Shown: in pieces, positions 54,460-62,629 of the stretch | How the letters are laid out: the number at the start of each line of letters is the position of its first letter | How positions within the stretch are numbered: the first letter of the stretch is position 1 | Source: Thalassospira sp. MCCC 1A01148 | Lineage (GTDB): Bacteria; Pseudomonadota; Alphaproteobacteria; Rhodospirillales; Thalassospiraceae | Assembly (NCBI RefSeq): GCF_001613795.1 | Contig: NZ_LPVZ01000019.1 | Location: 124,001 to 188,000 of the forward strand | DNA: 64,000 nucleotides | Direction of reading: 5' to 3' | Position numbers and translations under genes: made by a program | Notes under the pieces: generated by a model | Databases searched by the model: none | Told to the model about the DNA's origin: nothing | Seen by the model: only the letters and a program-made list of their open reading frames with translations

Positions 54460-56154
54460 TCAGACAATGCTGTGTTTTTTGCCGAGCTCGTCGCGCAGCA
54501 ATTGTTTGTGGTGATCAAGTTCCGATGCCGACCAGCCCAGGATGTCCGACATCAACTTGCCAATTTCTTCGATCAGGTTTTGCGTGATCCCGCCCTCAAG
54601 ACCGATTGCGGTCCGGCGCAACAGAATGTCGGAAAGACTGCGTGCCTTTTCGTTGCGAACAAGAAATTCAATTTCGCGCTGACTATAGGTTTGTACAGCC
54701 GAAAGGGGCTTGTCCGCGCCCGACTGGCAAAAGCGTGCAACATCCCGTGCCCGACTGCCGTAACGTTCGGCAAAACGTTCCAATGTTGGACGATCAATTT
54801 CCAGGTCAATCAGCTCTGCACTGATCCAGTCATCCAGATCACTTTCGGACATCGGGAAATCACGTCCGCCGCCAATCTTGATATTCACTGTGCTGCAATT
54901 GCGTTTGCGTCCCAGACGTTTCAAAACGACATCCGCAATTTCTTCGCCGAATACGCGGAATGTTGTCCACTTTCCGCCGATCAGGCTGATGACCGGGAAG
55001 TTCCGCTTTTCATTGGCTTCCTGTTCCCGATGCGAATGATCCCGACTTATTCTGCCTGTCGCATCTGCATCACTGACAGGCAATGGCCTGACACCGGTGA
55101 AGACATGAACAATGTCTTTCTCGGCAACCTTGATGTCCGGGAACACAAAGCGCAGGGCGCGGAGCATATAGTCCTTTTCAGTGGCTTCGCAGCGTGCCAG
55201 TTCCGGATCGTCAATCAGGATGTCGGTCGACCCGACCAGCGACACACCAAGATAGTTAAATGCGATGCAAATCCGGCCATCGGCATTTTCGTAATAGACC
55301 ATCTGATCGCCAAGCGCCTTTGCCAGCTGGTCATTGCGGATCATCAAATGCGATCCCTTGGTCCCGCGCACAAAACGCGGCGTGTCGTTTTCCTGACCAC
55401 CGGCCAAAGCCAGGTTTGTGAAATCAACCCACGCGCCGGTGGCATTTACCACAAGATCAGGCGTGATAGTCCCGGTTTCGCCTGTCAGGCGATCACGCCA
55501 ATGGATGTCGGCACCGTCGACGTCTTCCACCGCGACATATGAATAGGCCCGCGCATTCGGACAGCTTTGCTGAGTATCAAGAATCATCTCGATACCAAGG
55601 CGCTCGGGATATTTCACCCAAGCGTCGTAATAGATCGCCCCAAATTTGGCGTTGGGTGAAAGTGCCGGTGCCATATCTCGCAGCTTTCGGCGCGAGACGA
55701 ATTCATGGGCTGGCATCGTACGGCTTTTGCGTGATAGCCAGTCATAAAGCGTCAAACCGATCTTGATCATAACAGCAGATCGACGTGACGGACCGCCGCC
55801 CAAACCAATGAAACGTTTCAGCGATGCAAGCGACCCTTGAAACGTATCAAAGATCGGCACAAGCGTTGGCAACGGAAAGACGTAATGCGGGGCATTGCGC
55901 AGCAGAAAATCACGTTCCTGCAAGGACTGGCGCACCAGACGAAACTCGCCATTTTCAAGGTAACGCAAACCGCCATGCACCATCCGTGACAACGCGGCAC
56001 TGGCCCCGGAACAGAAATCACTCTGTTCAAGCAACACTACATCCACCCCCTGCAGGGCAAGATCACGGAACACACTGATCCCGTTGATCCCGCCCCCAAC
56101 GACCACAACCGTGGCCCGTTGCGGGATTGCTGTCTCCTGTGAATTCTGTGTCAT
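54460..56154 (-). CDS. FAD-dependent glycerol-3-phosphate dehydrogenase family protein (GlpD/EryB-like)
   Basis: 564 residues from ATG 56154 (a GTG directly before it is possible). FAD-binding VVVVGGGINGISVFRDLALQG, then SGASAALSRMVHGGLRYLE, and DLVVNATGAWVDF, with the GlpD C-terminal domain (about 400-560). GlpD oxidises glycerol 3-phosphate at the membrane; EryB-type relatives act on erythritol phosphate. In this operon, next to a sugar kinase and an aldolase, oxidation of an imported polyol phosphate is more likely than housekeeping glycerol use. It follows the aldo/keto reductase gene by 11 bp. Confidence 0.88.
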   Translation of the reverse strand: MTQNSQETAIPQRATVVVVGGGINGISVFRDLALQGVDVVLLEQSDFCSGASAALSRMVHGGLRYLENGEFRLVRQSLQERDFLLRNAPHYVFPLPTLVPIFDTFQGSLASLKRFIGLGGGPSRRSAVMIKIGLTLYDWLSRKSRTMPAHEFVSRRKLRDMAPALSPNAKFGAIYYDAWVKYPERLGIEMILDTQQSCPNARAYSYVAVEDVDGADIHWRDRLTGETGTITPDLVVNATGAWVDFTNLALAGGQENDTPRFVRGTKGSHLMIRNDQLAKALGDQMVYYENADGRICIAFNYLGVSLVGSTDILIDDPELARCEATEKDYMLRALRFVFPDIKVAEKDIVHVFTGVRPLPVSDADATGRISRDHSHREQEANEKRNFPVISLIGGKWTTFRVFGEEIADVVLKRLGRKRNCSTVNIKIGGGRDFPMSESDLDDWISAELIDLEIDRPTLERFAERYGSRARDVARFCQSGADKPLSAVQTYSQREIEFLVRNEKARSLSDILLRRTAIGLEGGITQNLIEEIGKLMSDILGWSASELDHHKQLLRDELGKKHSIV

Positions 56155-56165
56155 CACAAAATCAA

Positions 56166-57161
56166 TCAGGCAGCCCGTGCAACTGGGCCAAGATGGGCCG
56201 CGATTGCCTGGTCAATGATGGCAAGTTCATCGGTGCTGAGCGTCACCTCACCCGCGCGGGCATTTTCGATTGCCTGCGTCGCATTACGCGCCCCGCAAAG
56301 TGAAAACGTGATCCCCTTCTGAGAAATGGTCCACGCAATCACGATCTGGCCCGGTTCGACATTGTGAGCCCGCGCAATCGGATCAAGGACCTTCATGAAG
56401 TCGGCAACACGTTTGCGGTTCTCGACCGAGAATTTAGGGTTTTCACGACGAAGATCGTCGCCTTCGAACACGCGGTCCGGGCCGATTTTGCCTGAAAGCA
56501 GACCAAGCGCCATCGATGAATAGCTCAGTATCGCCACGTTATTTTCGACACATAGCGGGATCAGCTCATCTTCAAGCTGGCGGTCGAGCATGTTGTAGCA
56601 TTCCTGAATGCAGTCGAGTTGACCAGCCGCCAGATACTGCTTCATTTCATCGGCGTTCACGTTGCTAATCCCGATCGAGCGGATCTTGCCTTCTTTTTTC
56701 AGATCAAGAAGGGCCCCCATGGTTTCGGAAATCGGCGTCGTCGGGTCCTGCCAGTGGGTAATGTAAAGGTCGACATAATCGGTGCGCAGACGCTTCAGGC
56801 TTGTTTCAAGCTCGCTGCGAACAGATTCCGCACCGAGATAGCGGTGGATTTTCTTGTCATGCTCGTCGACAAAATAGTTCCCCTTGTCGGTGTCCCAGAC
56901 CATGCCGCATTTGGTGGCAATCACGACCTGATCACGACGATCCTCAATGGCCTTGCCAACCAGTTCTTCTGCACGACCAAGCCCATATGCCGGTGCTGTA
57001 TCAATCAGGGTCACACCGGCATCAACCGATGCCTGAATGGCCTTGATGGAATTGACGTCGTCGTGACCGCCCCACATCCAGCCCCCCATGGCCCAGGTGC
57101 CCAGCCCGATTGCAGATGCCGAAACACCGGATTTTCCAATTTCACGAATAAGCTGTGCCAT
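56166..57161 (-). CDS. Aldo/keto reductase
   Basis: 331 residues, AKR TIM barrel. The catalytic tetrad is visible: Asp in LIDTAPAYGLG with Tyr following, Lys in VVIATKCGM, and His in LYITHWQDP. NADP-binding features are at the C-terminal end (FSLCGARNATQAIENA). It interconverts an aldehyde or ketone and an alcohol; in this operon perhaps the aldehyde product of the aldolase. The start overlaps the SorC regulator stop by one base. Confidence 0.9.
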   Translation of the reverse strand: MAQLIREIGKSGVSASAIGLGTWAMGGWMWGGHDDVNSIKAIQASVDAGVTLIDTAPAYGLGRAEELVGKAIEDRRDQVVIATKCGMVWDTDKGNYFVDEHDKKIHRYLGAESVRSELETSLKRLRTDYVDLYITHWQDPTTPISETMGALLDLKKEGKIRSIGISNVNADEMKQYLAAGQLDCIQECYNMLDRQLEDELIPLCVENNVAILSYSSMALGLLSGKIGPDRVFEGDDLRRENPKFSVENRKRVADFMKVLDPIARAHNVEPGQIVIAWTISQKGITFSLCGARNATQAIENARAGEVTLSTDELAIIDQAIAAHLGPVARAA

Positions 57162-58123
57162 CAGGCATCTCCTTTTAGTATGTCGTTGACCGCATAGGCG
57201 GTTTGCTCGTCCATGGCCAAAGTCGTCAGGAAATCACCGCGCAGGACGGCCGCAATCGGTTCTGCCTTGTGTTGTCCACTGGCAATTGCAAAGCGGTGCG
57301 GGATCTGACGCAGTTCATCGAGCGAAAGGGCAACCACACGGTCGTTGCCCGAATAATCAGAAGGCGCACCGTCCTTGTTGATCACATGTGCCAACAATTC
57401 GCCGCATGCCCCGGACGCAAGGACTTCTTCCCGGTCGATATCTTCGTCAAGTGACAGATAGGTCGATGTGCTGGCGCGGACTGAACCAATGCCCATCACC
57501 GCGATATCCGCCTTGCGCGCGACATCAAAAACGTCACGGATAGAGCGAACATCGAGCAGCGTATCGCGGGCTTCCCGCGACCCTGCAATGATCGGGGCAT
57601 GAAGCTGAAGGGCACGCCCGCCAAGCTTTTCGGCCATCGCCATCGATACCTGATTGACGTCGGTGTAATATTTGCCCTGAACGCCTCCGGTTGCCGGCAC
57701 GACGGTCACGTCGTAGCTGCGTTTAGGTTTCATCGCTTCGACAATCGCACTGACACCGACCCCGCCGGAAATGGCAATTGTCATGCCGTCTTCAAGCTTT
57801 TCAAACAGGGCCGCTGCCGCAGCATCAGCCGTTGATTTGATTGTGATATTTGGATCGGTCGACACTTCGGGCACGACAATCGCGTTATCGATGCGCCCAA
57901 GTTCCGCGATCACTGCACCAAGGTCGGTCATGTTGCCAAACGGTGATTTGACCGTAATTTCGACCAGCCCACGTTCCTGACCTTCCTTGACCAACCGGTT
58001 GACGGTGGTATGGGAAATGCCCGTCATTTCTGCGATTTTGGCCTGGGAGATATTCTGTTCATAGAACATCACCAGCACTTTGTGCAGACGGCGCAGACGT
58101 TCGAATTCTGTACTGTTCGTCAT
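57161..58123 (-). CDS. SorC/DeoR-like sugar-responsive regulator
   Basis: 320 residues. N-terminal HTH: QNISQAKIAEMTGISHTTVNRLVKEGQERG; C-terminal sugar-phosphate-sensing domain (about 65-315) with TIAISGGVGVSAIVEAM, VVPATGGVQGKYYTDVN and VMGIGSVRAS, as in SorC, DeoR(Bs), LsrR and EryD. The effector is usually a phosphorylated product of the operon's kinase. It lies within the operon (20 bp after the permease gene), so it is probably autoregulated. Palindromes upstream of the SBP gene (61955-61989 and 62023-62036) are likely targets. Confidence 0.92.
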   Translation of the reverse strand: MTNSTEFERLRRLHKVLVMFYEQNISQAKIAEMTGISHTTVNRLVKEGQERGLVEITVKSPFGNMTDLGAVIAELGRIDNAIVVPEVSTDPNITIKSTADAAAAALFEKLEDGMTIAISGGVGVSAIVEAMKPKRSYDVTVVPATGGVQGKYYTDVNQVSMAMAEKLGGRALQLHAPIIAGSREARDTLLDVRSIRDVFDVARKADIAVMGIGSVRASTSTYLSLDEDIDREEVLASGACGELLAHVINKDGAPSDYSGNDRVVALSLDELRQIPHRFAIASGQHKAEPIAAVLRGDFLTTLAMDEQTAYAVNDILKGDA

Positions 58124-58142
58124 TGTTATTATCTCGCCTGGA

Positions 58143-59198
58143 TTACGATTGGGCCGACGTGTTGCGTTTGCGACGGTTCAGCAAGTGATCTGCTGAAACC
58201 GCAACCAGAAGAATCAGACCGCGGATGATGTCCTGCCAATAAACCGGCACATCAAGAAGGATCAGCGAACTGGTCACAAGTGACAGAAGTGCAGCACCCA
58301 AAACTGCGCCAAAGATGGTGCCTACCCCACCATTCAGGCTTGCGCCCCCAATGACGGCCGCGGCAATCACACTCAATTCCATACCGATGCCAAATTGCGG
58401 TGTCGCGGCGCCAAAACGGGCCATATAGACGACACCGGCGACACCCGACAGCAGACCGCAAAGGGTCGAACAGAAGATTTTGATGTTCTTGGTTTTAATG
58501 CCCGAGAACAGCGCGGCCTTTTCGTTACTGCCGGTGTAATAGACCTTGCGAAAGATCGTCGAATGACGCAGCAGCAGATCGAAAAAGATAACCAGTCCAA
58601 AAAACAGAATGATCACAAACGGCATGCCTGCGATATCTCCCTGTCCGACAAACTTGAAGCTTGGCGGCAGCGAGAACAGCGACTGCGGCGTGCCCTTGGT
58701 GATCAGAAGCGACAACCCGCGCGCGATCACCATGAAGGCAAGTGACACGATAAAGAAATGAAGTCCTATTCGCGTGACACATTGCCCCATCAGGAAACCG
58801 ATAAAACCGCACGCAAGGATCGCGATCACGCTGGCAGACCAGGGATCCACCCCCATCAGGAACAGCTTCCCGCCAATCACCATTGAAAGGCACACAACCG
58901 ACCCGACCGACAAATCAATGCCCCCGACAATCAGCAGTATCGTCATGCCAACAACGACAATCCCCTCAATCGAGAAGGACAGCAACATCGCGCGGAAGTT
59001 CTGCCAGGTCAGGAAATAGGGCGAGGCAAAGCTCATTGCGATGCAGATGATCAGAATGATGGCCACAAGCCCTGCTTCGCGGGCCTTGAAGATGCCAAGC
59101 ATCCGGTTGTGCACACCGTTTTCCAATGTGGTTGTCTCCGGTTTTGTCGTTTCAGTTTTTGATTTGGTTCCTGATTTCAGTGCCTTGACCATCGTCAT
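58143..59198 (-). CDS. Ribose-type ABC transporter permease (RbsC-like)
   Basis: 351 residues with an unusual polar N-terminal extension (about 1-38, rich in K, T and E) before the first helix. Ten or so helices; family motifs GIVVVGMTILLIVGGIDLSVGSVV, YYTGSNEKAALFSGIKTKNIK and VIGGASLNGGVGTIFGAVLGA. A single permease gene means it would act as a homodimer. Overlaps the ATPase gene by 4 bp. Confidence 0.92.
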   Translation of the reverse strand: MTMVKALKSGTKSKTETTKPETTTLENGVHNRMLGIFKAREAGLVAIILIICIAMSFASPYFLTWQNFRAMLLSFSIEGIVVVGMTILLIVGGIDLSVGSVVCLSMVIGGKLFLMGVDPWSASVIAILACGFIGFLMGQCVTRIGLHFFIVSLAFMVIARGLSLLITKGTPQSLFSLPPSFKFVGQGDIAGMPFVIILFFGLVIFFDLLLRHSTIFRKVYYTGSNEKAALFSGIKTKNIKIFCSTLCGLLSGVAGVVYMARFGAATPQFGIGMELSVIAAAVIGGASLNGGVGTIFGAVLGAALLSLVTSSLILLDVPVYWQDIIRGLILLVAVSADHLLNRRKRNTSAQS

Positions 59199-60727
59199 AA
59201 CGCCACCCCCCTCTTTGCCGGGCTTCCATTTTGGCCCCCCAGCCCCGAAGCCAATTTCATGATCTCTTCTTCGGTCATGGTTTCGCCTTCGACTTCGCCG
59301 GCAATTGACCCTTCGTGCAGCACGAGGATGCGGTCACACAGGCCAATCAGTTCGGGCATTTCCGATGAGATCACCAGAACCCCGACCCCATCTGCCGCCA
59401 GGTTTCGAAGAATGCTGTAAATTTCACTTTTTGCACCGACATCAACGCCGCGCGTTGGCTCGTCAAAAATGATGATGTCCGGCTGCACCGAGAGCATCTT
59501 GGCAATGGCGACCTTTTGCTGGTTACCACCGCTGAGTGACGACACAGGTTGTGATACATGCGCACAGCGCAGGGACATCAATTTTCCAAGTTCCTCGGCA
59601 CGGTTTTGTTCCATGCGCTGACGCACAAAGCCACGCGCACTGACATACGCAAGATCGAGGGCGGAAATGTTGGCCGATATCGAAAGATCAAGAAACACGC
59701 CCGATCCCTTGCGATCTTCTGACAGATAAACCAGACCGTTCTTGATGCTGTCGGAATAATCTTTCGGTGCAAAATCGGCACCATGCATGGTGATGTGCCC
59801 AGCTGTTTTTTTGCCAAAGCCACAAATTGCATGGGCAAGCTCGCTGCGCCCCGCACCAATCAAACCACCAAGCCCGAGAACCTCGCCTTTGCGCAGATCA
59901 AAACTGATATCGCGCAGGAAACCGTCATCCGACAGGTCACGCACCGACATCAGGGGCTGGATATCGTCGCCCGGGTTGTCGTTCTTGGCGGGAAACTGAT
60001 TAAGGATTTCGCGCCCGACCATTTTGGTCGCCACGGCATCTGGCGTGGTGTCGGCGGTCAAGAGTGTTTCGATGAATGTTCCATCACGGAAAACGGTAAT
60101 TCGGTCGGAAATGGCAAAGATTTCCGCCATGCGATGGCTGATATAGATGATGCCGATATTGCGTGCCTTCAGATCGGCAATGATGCGAAACAGCGCATCC
60201 GCTTCCTTGTCGGTCAGGGCCGCGGTTGGCTCGTCAAAGATCAAGACATCGCAATCAAGGGTCAATGCCTTGGCAATTTCGACGATCTGCTGACTTGCGA
60301 TGGGCAGGTTTCCGACCTTTTCATCGACCGGGATCGGCACCAGATCCGACAAGATCTTGGTCGCACGTTCGCGCAGTTCACGATCATTCATCAAGAACGA
60401 CCTCCGCGCATTGGTCGCCGCCATCAGGATGTTTTCGGCAACCGAGATATCGGGACACAGTGCAATTTCCTGATGCACCAAGCCGATACCGTGCGCCTGT
60501 GCCGTGGCCGGATTGGGCAGAATGATGTCTTGGCCCTTGAAATGAATACGTCCCTGATCAGGCGAGAATACACCACTCAGGATATTCATCAGGGTCGACT
60601 TTCCCGCACCGTTTTCCCCCATCAGGGCATGTACTTCGCCAGGTATCAACGACAGGTTCACACCGCGCAGTGCCTGTACGGGGCCGAATGACTTATGGAT
60701 ATCGTGAACTTCTAGAATGGGCTGCAT
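59195..60727 (-). CDS. Ribose-type ABC transporter ATP-binding protein (RbsA-like, two ABC domains)
   Basis: 510 residues, two fused nucleotide-binding domains. Domain 1 (about 1-245) has Walker A GENGAGKSTL and Walker B LIFDEPTAALT. Domain 2 (about 255-500) has the degenerate Walker A GLIGAGRSEL, the signature SLSGGNQQKVAIAKML and IIFDEPTRGVD. This asymmetry is normal for RbsA/MglA-type subunits. It lies 120 bp after the SBP gene, separated by two hairpins. Confidence 0.93.
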   Translation of the reverse strand: MQPILEVHDIHKSFGPVQALRGVNLSLIPGEVHALMGENGAGKSTLMNILSGVFSPDQGRIHFKGQDIILPNPATAQAHGIGLVHQEIALCPDISVAENILMAATNARRSFLMNDRELRERATKILSDLVPIPVDEKVGNLPIASQQIVEIAKALTLDCDVLIFDEPTAALTDKEADALFRIIADLKARNIGIIYISHRMAEIFAISDRITVFRDGTFIETLLTADTTPDAVATKMVGREILNQFPAKNDNPGDDIQPLMSVRDLSDDGFLRDISFDLRKGEVLGLGGLIGAGRSELAHAICGFGKKTAGHITMHGADFAPKDYSDSIKNGLVYLSEDRKGSGVFLDLSISANISALDLAYVSARGFVRQRMEQNRAEELGKLMSLRCAHVSQPVSSLSGGNQQKVAIAKMLSVQPDIIIFDEPTRGVDVGAKSEIYSILRNLAADGVGVLVISSEMPELIGLCDRILVLHEGSIAGEVEGETMTEEEIMKLASGLGGQNGSPAKRGVAL

Positions 60728-60761
60728 GGAACCAGATGCCTTGCGATGGAAAGAAGGACAT

Positions 60762-60835
60762 CCCTTCCTTTCGAACCGAAAACAATGGGAGGACCGAAAG
60801 GAAGGGTCGTCCGGTCGTTATGGGATAACGACCGG
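60762..60835 (-). other. Two intercistronic hairpins between SBP and ATPase genes
   Basis: The first is CCCTTCCTTTCG (60762-60773) pairing with CGAAAGGAAGGG (60795-60806). The second is a perfect 11-bp stem CCGGTCGTTAT / ATAACGACCGG with a 3-nt loop (60811-60835), starting 12 bp from the SBP stop. Neither has a good U run; they probably protect the abundant SBP mRNA. Confidence 0.75.
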
Positions 60836-60847
60836 ATGCGGATATCC

Positions 60848-61885
60848 TTATTCTTCGATACCTTTGGTACCGCGACGCTTGAGATATGCTTCCCAATAGA
60901 AATCGTCAGCATTCTCGGCTGTTACGACGGCATATCCATTATCGATATAGGGAACCAGCATCGGGTTGCTGCCCGTACGCTTGTAGTCGTTCATCGGGTC
61001 GATCAGTTCTGGATGAGCCGCAAGGAACAGGGAAATGAAGCCCATATAACCCTGAATACCCTGGTTCGGGTTGATTGAACCAAAGACTTCGCCAGCCTTG
61101 ATCATATCAAGAATTTTGGCATTCACGTCTGCCGTCATGACCTTGATGTCGGCTTTGGTCTCAATTGCCGCCTGTGCGGCACCAAGGGCACTGTTGGCCT
61201 CTGGCATAAAAACTGCACCCAAATTCGGATTGGCCTGATGCATGGTCAGAACCGCGTTATAGGCCTTGGTCGGATCCTGGTTTGATGCTGCACGTGCAAC
61301 CAGCTTCATGTCCGGGTATTTTTCTTCCATTCGGTCGATAAAGGCCGCAACGCGACGGTCATGGTTGTCCTGACCCGGGTTTTCGAGAACAGCATATTCG
61401 CCTTTTCCGCCCATTGCCTCGGCGATTGCGTCCGCAGCAGCGGCACCTTCGCGATCATTGTTTGAGGTGATGTAGGCCGCACGCTTGGAATTTGGTGAAT
61501 CTGCAGCAAAGGTCACAACTGCAATACCCTGTTCAACCGCACGGTTGATTGGCGCGATAAACGGGTCAGAGTTCATCGGGTGAACCATGATGCCGGCTGG
61601 CTGACGTGCCAGAACCTGTTCAAAGGTCGCGATTTGCTTGTTCACGTCATATTCCGGGGTACCGGTATAGACGGTATCACAGCCCATCTGTTGTGCGGCC
61701 TGCTTGAACATTTCGTAGACCGGGAACCAGTATTCAACGCCGCTGACCATGACGTTCATCGCGTAAAGCTCGCCGGGTTCACACTGGAATGCACTTTGTT
61801 TAGCTTCTTGCGCCATAGCCGAAGACGCCGTGAAAGTCAGAAAGGCAGCTGCTGCTGTTCCCAGCAGCATTGATTTGATTTTCAT
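60848..61885 (-). CDS. Sugar ABC transporter substrate-binding protein (RbsB-like)
   Basis: 345 residues from ATG 61885, with GGGAGGATAAC upstream. Signal peptide about 1-25 (ending SSAMAQE). Peripla_BP_4 fold: MNVMVSGVEYWFPVYEMF, YDVNKQIATFEQVLARQPAGIMVHP, TFAADSPNSKR, and VFMPEANSALGAAQA. First gene of the seven- or eight-gene SorC-regulated polyol module. Ligand unknown; the downstream kinase, GlpD-like enzyme and aldolase point to a sugar or sugar alcohol. Confidence 0.92.
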   Translation of the reverse strand: MKIKSMLLGTAAAAFLTFTASSAMAQEAKQSAFQCEPGELYAMNVMVSGVEYWFPVYEMFKQAAQQMGCDTVYTGTPEYDVNKQIATFEQVLARQPAGIMVHPMNSDPFIAPINRAVEQGIAVVTFAADSPNSKRAAYITSNNDREGAAAADAIAEAMGGKGEYAVLENPGQDNHDRRVAAFIDRMEEKYPDMKLVARAASNQDPTKAYNAVLTMHQANPNLGAVFMPEANSALGAAQAAIETKADIKVMTADVNAKILDMIKAGEVFGSINPNQGIQGYMGFISLFLAAHPELIDPMNDYKRTGSNPMLVPYIDNGYAVVTAENADDFYWEAYLKRRGTKGIEE

Positions 61886-61954
61886 GTTATCCTCCCTAAT
61901 GCGTAACCATTTCCGGGCTTTCCACGACACGGCTTGGTTCGCACGATGTTATTT

Positions 61955-61989
61955 ATGGTAGATATTTCATTGATCGAAATATCTACCAT
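61955..61989. promoter_or_regulatory. Long palindromic operator, probable SorC-family site
   Basis: A perfect inverted repeat with 14-bp arms (ATGGTAGATATTTC and its complement) and a 7-bp spacer lies 70 bp upstream of the SBP start. It shares GAAATAT/ATATTTC with the palindrome at 62023. The 443-bp gap 61886-62328 holds only these elements and no gene. Confidence 0.72.
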
Positions 61990-62022
61990 TCATTTGGGTT
62001 GATCCCATTTTTGGAGTCAACA

Positions 62023-62036
62023 TGAAATATATTTCA
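62023..62036. promoter_or_regulatory. Second palindrome upstream of the SBP gene
   Basis: TGAAATATATTTCA is a perfect 14-bp palindrome that repeats the inner arm motif of the 61955-61989 element, 58 bp away centre to centre. SorC-family tetramers bind paired sites, so both may be used together. Confidence 0.6.
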
Positions 62037-62076
62037 ACCATTTGGTTTTCGCGCAAAGCGTTCAAAACCAATGGTT
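62036..62076. other. Imperfect long hairpin
   Basis: AACCATTTGGTTTT pairs with AAAACCAATGGTT with one bulge, and an inner CGC/GCG pairing extends the stem. There is no T run after it. It could be a structured leader, a terminator remnant or a protein site; no function is assigned. Confidence 0.4.
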
Positions 62077-62328
62077 ATCGCAGGAAAAGAAAATTTTGCT
62101 GATCATGTTCAGCCGCATTTTCGCCTGAAGGATTCGGGCTGAATCACGGCCTGAGTATCAGTTGACAACCATAAACATCGAAGCATCTCGCAACCGACGG
62201 AAGCGAAACTCTCCACATTCTGGCACTGGCCAACGGGAGTTGTGTCTTGGTTGGATTAATATCAGAAGTGAATAATCAGCCTGATACAACAAAACCCAAC
62301 CATGAACTGGCTGGGTTTGGAAAAGTGA

Positions 62329-62414
62329 TGGTGCCCCCGGGGAGAATCGAACTCCCACTCACTAAGTGAAACAGATTTTGAGTCTGCCGCGTCTACCAAT
62401 TCCGCCACAGGGGC
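62329..62414 (-). tRNA. tRNA-Leu (CAA)
   Basis: 86-nt class II tRNA. Acceptor stem GCCCCTG pairs with CGGGGGC; discriminator A and encoded CCA follow (62329-62331 as TGG on the plus strand). D-arm GCGGAATTGGTAGACGC, anticodon stem GCAGA/TCTGT with loop CTCAAAA giving anticodon CAA (62378-62380), a long variable arm, and T-arm GGGAG-TTCGATT-CTCCC. It reads UUG codons. Its 3' 54 nt plus 2 bp downstream are repeated at 35751-35806, making it the likely attB of an integrated element. Confidence 0.96.
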
Positions 62415-62629
62415 AGGCAATCCGGGTGCGTTGCGCACCCTCCATCAACGGGCGGGATAATAGCTGTAAATTTCGCCGGGTCAATGGGGCTTTGTGCAAA
62501 AATGCGTTGCGGTAAACACCGATAAACTGTGTCATTGCGATTGTTGGCAAAATGCGGTTTGATCTGATCCGTTTTCAAGGCCATGGGCCGTTCATCAAAT
62601 ACACAAAATCAAGACAAGGCACCATCGCC

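Larger units (their letters stand above)
35751..62382. mobile_element. Putative integrated genomic island bounded by tRNA-Leu direct repeats
   Basis: The 26.6-kb segment is flanked by the 56-bp direct repeat at 35751-35806 and 62327-62382. The intact tRNA-Leu lies at the right end with its 3' end facing the segment, the usual geometry for a tyrosine-recombinase island. The cargo is entirely catabolic and transport genes. No integrase, relaxase or phage gene is seen inside, so it would now be immobile or mobilised in trans. The alternative is that the fragment is a relic of an unrelated event. Confidence 0.5.

Noticed and set aside
50297-61885. Calling the SorC module an autoinducer-2 (lsr) operon
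   Set aside because: Only one permease gene, no LsrG-type gene, and a GlpD-like dehydrogenase plus aldo/keto reductase that lsr operons lack.
35751-62382. Claiming an active integrative element
   Set aside because: No integrase, excisionase, relaxase or phage gene is visible between the repeats, so only a fixed or decayed island can be supported.
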